A stretch of 5,514 nt of DNA. Source: Parcubacteria group bacterium (GTDB lineage Bacteria > Patescibacteriota > Patescibacteriia > UBA2169). Positions 2,432 to 5,514 of this stretch are shown here, piece after piece. Position numbers and translations under genes: made by a program. How positions within the stretch are numbered: the stretch's first letter is position 1; every line of letters begins with the position of its first letter. Location of the stretch: positions 1 to 5,514 of the forward strand of contig JACOVK010000058.1 of assembly GCA_016177305.1 (NCBI GenBank). The letters run 5' to 3'. Below the pieces are notes generated by a model. The model saw nothing but the letters and a program-made list of their open reading frames with translations, was not told the DNA's origin and did no database searches.

Positions 2432-5068
2432 AAAATTAGGCTAAAACAAATACTTCTCACGGCAACGGCAGTGCTGGGGGGCTTTTTTGTTTGGCTTGCT
2501 GCCGCAAGCGCGGCAGAGGCGAGCGTGGTATTCACTGAAATCATGTACAACCCTTCGGGCACGGACACGAAAATGGAGTGGGTTGAAATTTTTAATTCAG
2601 GCCCAAGCGATGTCACGCTCCTTGAGGGAAGCGGAAATGATTCGTGGCGGTTCAATGACGGCTCCAACCATACGCTGACGCTCGCCCAGGGAAGTTTGAC
2701 TATTCCTGCGGGCGGATACGCGATCCTCGCAAGTGATGGGACTACGTTCTTGGATACGCACGCAGGGTACGGCGGCACGGTGATTGATACGGTGATGTCC
2801 CTCAATAATACGTCCGACACCATACAGCTTTCTAGCGACAAAGGAGAAAGCTTTTTTGGTCTGGTGGCGTACGAAAACACGCAAGGCGCGGACGGGGACG
2901 GAAACTCGCTCCAAGTCCTTGGCGGCGCGTGGATAGCAGCCGCTGAAACGCCGGGAAGCGGGGCTGCCGCACAGACGCAGGAAGAGCTGCAGGAAACACA
3001 GGAACAGCCTGGAGGATCTTCCGGCAGCACATCAGGCGGCGGAAGCTCATCAAGCGAATCCGAAGCCAGTGCTGCGCATGGCGACCCGAGCAAAGTCAAA
3101 ATCAGTGAAATCTTCCCAAATCCCGAAGGCGACGAAAACAATGAGTTCATTGAGCTCTGGAACAACCAGGACCAATCAATCTCCCTTGAGGGATGGAAAA
3201 TCGCTGATCCTTCAAAAATCAAAACCCTGGCCGGAATTACACTGGTTCCTGGGGAGTACTATGCCCTCAACCGAAGCGCAACCGGCATTGCGCTCAATAA
3301 TGGAAGCGAAACCATCTACCTGTATGACGCAAACGGGAACCTGATTGACACGCACAGCTACCAGAGCACCATTGAGGGATACTCGCTCTCGTATGACATC
3401 GCGAAAGGCGCGTTCCTATGGTCTGGCGCCAAAACCCCGTCCCAGGCGAACAGCATCACCACGCCCAATGAGCCGCCCATTCCGACAATTACGTTCAAGC
3501 ACAATCCCGTTGCCCCGCGCGAGCAGGCATACATCTCGGGCCTTGATTCAACTGACCCGGATGATGACAAGCTCTCGTACTTCTGGACCATTGGTAAAAG
3601 CTTTCAGGCATCCGGACCAACATTCAGCTATGCGTTTGATGAACTCGGAGAACACCTCGTCTATTTGACGGTCAGCGACGGGCAGCATGGCGTGGCCGCA
3701 ACCGCCACCATTGACGTGTTAGACGCCGTTGACGTGGTGTCATTGCGGAGCGCGCAGAACAGCCAGACCGCAGGCAGCTTCGCCGCGCGAGGAGGCGAAG
3801 ACGCCCAAACTGCGCAAGCCGCAACCACAACCGGCCAAATTTTCATCACTGAAATTTTTCCGAATCCCGCCGGAACGGACGATGCAGAATGGATAGAGCT
3901 CTACAACCCCAATGCTTTTGGCATCATACTGGATAACTGGACGGTTGATGATGAAGACGGCGGCTCGCGGCCGTATACCATCAAAGGCCGGACTATCGGC
4001 GCACAATCATACCTCGCGCTCGGTAAAGAAGAAACCGCGCTTACGCTCAACAACACGAGCGATGAAGCGCGCTTGTTTGACGCGAGCAATACGCTGATTG
4101 ACAGCGTGCGGTATGATGATGCCATTGAAGCGCAATCCTACGCAAAAACAGACGACGAACTCTGGCTCTGGACCGCGAACGCAACCCCCGGCGAACCGAA
4201 CACCGGCGGCCGCGACGCTCTTGTCGGCGCGGACGCCTTCAGACAAAGCGTCTCCGCCCCCTCTGGGATTGAAGCCGCCATTCCCTATGATGTGGTGGAC
4301 ATTGACCTCTCCAACATCCGGGAACTTGAGCTGGCTACCCGCGTGCGCGTGCAGGGCACGGTTGCGGTTCCGCCCGGAGTGCTCGCCAAAACCTACTTCT
4401 ACATCACGGGCTCACCCGGCATTCAGGTGTACTTTTCCAAACGGGACTGGCCAAAACTTGCGCTTGGGGATGTGATCGGCGTCATCGGCGAGCTTACTGA
4501 AACCGGCGGCGAGATGCGCCTCAAGGTAACGGCAAAAGAAGATATTGTGGCGCTCTACAAATCTGAACCGCCCGTGCCGCAGGAAACCCCAACCGGCGAC
4601 ATTGCGGAATCAGTGGAAGGCGCGCTCGTAGTACTCACCGGAGAATTGGTTGAAAAAAAAGGCACCAGCTGGTTCATTGATGATGGAAGCGGGGAAGCCA
4701 AAATCACCTTCCAAGCAACTGCGGCACTGCAAAAACCAGCCGCAAAAACAGGGGACTGGCTTGAGGTGGTAGGATTGGTGGGCGAAACATCAAGCGGCTA
4801 CCGCATCCTGCCGCGGTACCAGGAGGACATCAAGCTGTTGGATGCAACGGAAATTTTTGAACTGGCGGAACCTCAAATCCTGGGAGTTGAAGCAGAGCCC
4901 ATAGACGGCATCAGCCGTTTCCGCATCCCGGCAAACGAAGGCCCGCAAAAACTACTTGTCTATTTGCTCATAACATCGGGCGCAGCCATTGCGATTCTCG
5001 TCATCCTGATTGCGCGGATGCGCTCTGAAATGCAAAAGCGCCTCGCGGAACTGGAGAAAAAGCGTTAA
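2429..5068 (+). CDS. Secreted, C-terminally membrane-anchored protein: three lamin-tail domains, PKD-like domain, two OB-fold-like domains (879 aa)
   Basis: This is a large extracytoplasmic protein. Residues 1-31 are a Sec signal peptide (basic MKIRLK, hydrophobic core to about 25, then SAAEA). Lamin-tail (LTD) domains lie at about 32-178, 222-345 and 469-594. Each opens with a TEI/SEI...NP.G motif and E(W/F)(V/I)E(I/L), and has a later LNN.S(D/E) strand and a near-final ID(T/S)...Y. A PKD-like Ig domain spans 350-432 (GLDSTDPDDDKLSYFWTIG and the ending HLVYLTVSDG). Linkers 180-218 and 433-467 are Gln/Glu/Ser/Gly-rich and Ala/Gln/Thr-rich. Two OB-like beta barrels follow at about 633-709 (RVRVQGTV...GDVIGVIGEL) and 730-804 (LTGELVEKKG...WLEVVGLV). 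A membrane helix (841-862) and a basic tail (863-879) anchor it with the domains outside. No catalytic motif is visible. Bacterial LTDs are known beside OB folds and surface hydrolases, so binding of extracellular DNA or sugar is possible but unproven. It follows DUF2283 after 17 bases. Confidence 0.88.
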   Translation: MKIRLKQILLTATAVLGGFFVWLAAASAAEASVVFTEIMYNPSGTDTKMEWVEIFNSGPSDVTLLEGSGNDSWRFNDGSNHTLTLAQGSLTIPAGGYAILASDGTTFLDTHAGYGGTVIDTVMSLNNTSDTIQLSSDKGESFFGLVAYENTQGADGDGNSLQVLGGAWIAAAETPGSGAAAQTQEELQETQEQPGGSSGSTSGGGSSSSESEASAAHGDPSKVKISEIFPNPEGDENNEFIELWNNQDQSISLEGWKIADPSKIKTLAGITLVPGEYYALNRSATGIALNNGSETIYLYDANGNLIDTHSYQSTIEGYSLSYDIAKGAFLWSGAKTPSQANSITTPNEPPIPTITFKHNPVAPREQAYISGLDSTDPDDDKLSYFWTIGKSFQASGPTFSYAFDELGEHLVYLTVSDGQHGVAATATIDVLDAVDVVSLRSAQNSQTAGSFAARGGEDAQTAQAATTTGQIFITEIFPNPAGTDDAEWIELYNPNAFGIILDNWTVDDEDGGSRPYTIKGRTIGAQSYLALGKEETALTLNNTSDEARLFDASNTLIDSVRYDDAIEAQSYAKTDDELWLWTANATPGEPNTGGRDALVGADAFRQSVSAPSGIEAAIPYDVVDIDLSNIRELELATRVRVQGTVAVPPGVLAKTYFYITGSPGIQVYFSKRDWPKLALGDVIGVIGELTETGGEMRLKVTAKEDIVALYKSEPPVPQETPTGDIAESVEGALVVLTGELVEKKGTSWFIDDGSGEAKITFQATAALQKPAAKTGDWLEVVGLVGETSSGYRILPRYQEDIKLLDATEIFELAEPQILGVEAEPIDGISRFRIPANEGPQKLLVYLLITSGAAIAILVILIARMRSEMQKRLAELEKKR

Positions 5069-5496
5069 AGCCGGATGCTGTGGATCTGCGCGAACTCGCG
5101 CAGCACCCCGGTCTCAAGCGTGTACCGCGCAATGGTGTCCGCGATGATGATGACTGACCCAAACACCGCGATCATGAGCGCCGTGAGCACGCTCTTCTGC
5201 CACTTGGTGTAGGGTGACTGCCAGATTTTGGGCAGAAGGAAGATGGCGTACCAGGACGTAAAAAACGGCACGAGCACGGTAATCATAAACACCACGCCCC
5301 ACAAGGCAAACTCCAAGCCGAGCTGGCGGGCGCTGGTTGAGAACGTGAAAAACGCGAACTTAAGCGCCACAAACAAATTGTTCGCGTAAAAAATCACGAG
5401 GTAGGCAACCGCAATCAAATAGTGCGCCGCAAGCGCGGTCTGCCACCGGGACTGGAAGTAGAACTTCCAGATGGATTCTTGTTTCTCTTCTGGCAT
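5065..5496 (-). CDS. Small integral membrane protein of unknown function (143 aa)
   Basis: I do not recognise a family. After a charged N terminus (MPEEKQESIWKF) there are hydrophobic segments at about 19-38, 61-88 and 103-121. A shorter hydrophobic stretch at 41-52 could be a fourth helix or part of a hairpin. A polar loop (89-101, KIWQSPYTKWQKS) and a C-terminal amphipathic tail (122-143) complete it. No catalytic motif is seen, and it is probably an inner-membrane protein. The start is supported by AGG (5505-5503) six bases before ATG 5496; a TATACA at the window edge could be a -10 box. The gene is convergent with the lamin-tail gene and their stop codons overlap (5065-5068), with no terminator between them. 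The gene is complete, but its upstream context is outside the window. Confidence 0.78.
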   Translation of the reverse strand: MPEEKQESIWKFYFQSRWQTALAAHYLIAVAYLVIFYANNLFVALKFAFFTFSTSARQLGLEFALWGVVFMITVLVPFFTSWYAIFLLPKIWQSPYTKWQKSVLTALMIAVFGSVIIIADTIARYTLETGVLREFAQIHSIRL

Positions 5497-5514
5497 AGTG
5501 AACCTAGCTGTATA

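Noticed and set aside
2371..3222. Minus-strand open frame of 283 codons
   Set aside because: It is antisense to the signal peptide and first lamin-tail domains of a clear gene. The product is Pro/Ser-rich without domain features and no ribosome site is seen.
3345..3668. Plus-strand 107-codon frame and similar short frames within 2487-4475
   Set aside because: They are off-frame readings of the lamin-tail gene giving Arg/Ser/Thr-rich products typical of shadow frames.
5086..5103. CTGCGCG/CGCGCAG hairpin after the lamin-tail stop, considered as a terminator
   Set aside because: No T run follows on either strand and it lies inside the coding sequence of the membrane protein.

Overview
The window looks like part of a small-genome bacterium of the Candidate Phyla Radiation (Patescibacteria, Parcubacteria-like). 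This is inferred from a DUF4258/DUF2283 small-gene pair, a multi-domain lamin-tail surface protein, compact gene packing with overlaps, and hypothetical proteins of no familiar family. No gene here fixes the phylum; the 23S rRNA beyond the left edge would. The standard genetic code fits: all five recognised genes end in TAA.

Layout. Bases 1-135 are the 5' end of a 23S rRNA on the minus strand. Bases 136-572 hold no convincing protein gene but are full of structure. There is a near-consensus minus-strand promoter (496-524), then several inverted repeats downstream of it, including a terminator-like hairpin (336-363) that competes with an alternative pairing (350-359 with 391-400). A possible 31-codon leader ORF ends inside the first arm of that alternative pairing. 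Back to back with this promoter is a plus-strand promoter (528-556) for tRNA-Leu(UAG) at 573-657. No 16S rRNA lies upstream of the 23S, so the rRNA genes appear unlinked.

A bidirectional terminator (657-688) separates the tRNA from a convergent minus-strand gene for an acidic, low-complexity, soluble protein of unknown function (711-1844). A divergent promoter region (about 1845-1949) separates that gene from a plus-strand cluster of three: DUF4258 (1950-2207), DUF2283 (2191-2412, overlapping by 17 bases), and an 879-residue secreted, membrane-anchored protein with three lamin-tail domains, a PKD-like domain and two OB-fold-like domains (2429-5068). The cluster converges on a small membrane-protein gene (5065-5496, minus), with the two stop codons interlocked in one TTAA.

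How the genes may work together. The DUF4258/DUF2283 pair resembles a toxin-antitoxin module by size and arrangement. The large protein is built like an extracellular adhesion or nucleic-acid-binding scaffold. Both roles are inferences. The least ordinary part of the window is the 23S leader, which has the geometry of a transcription attenuator in front of a stand-alone rRNA gene.
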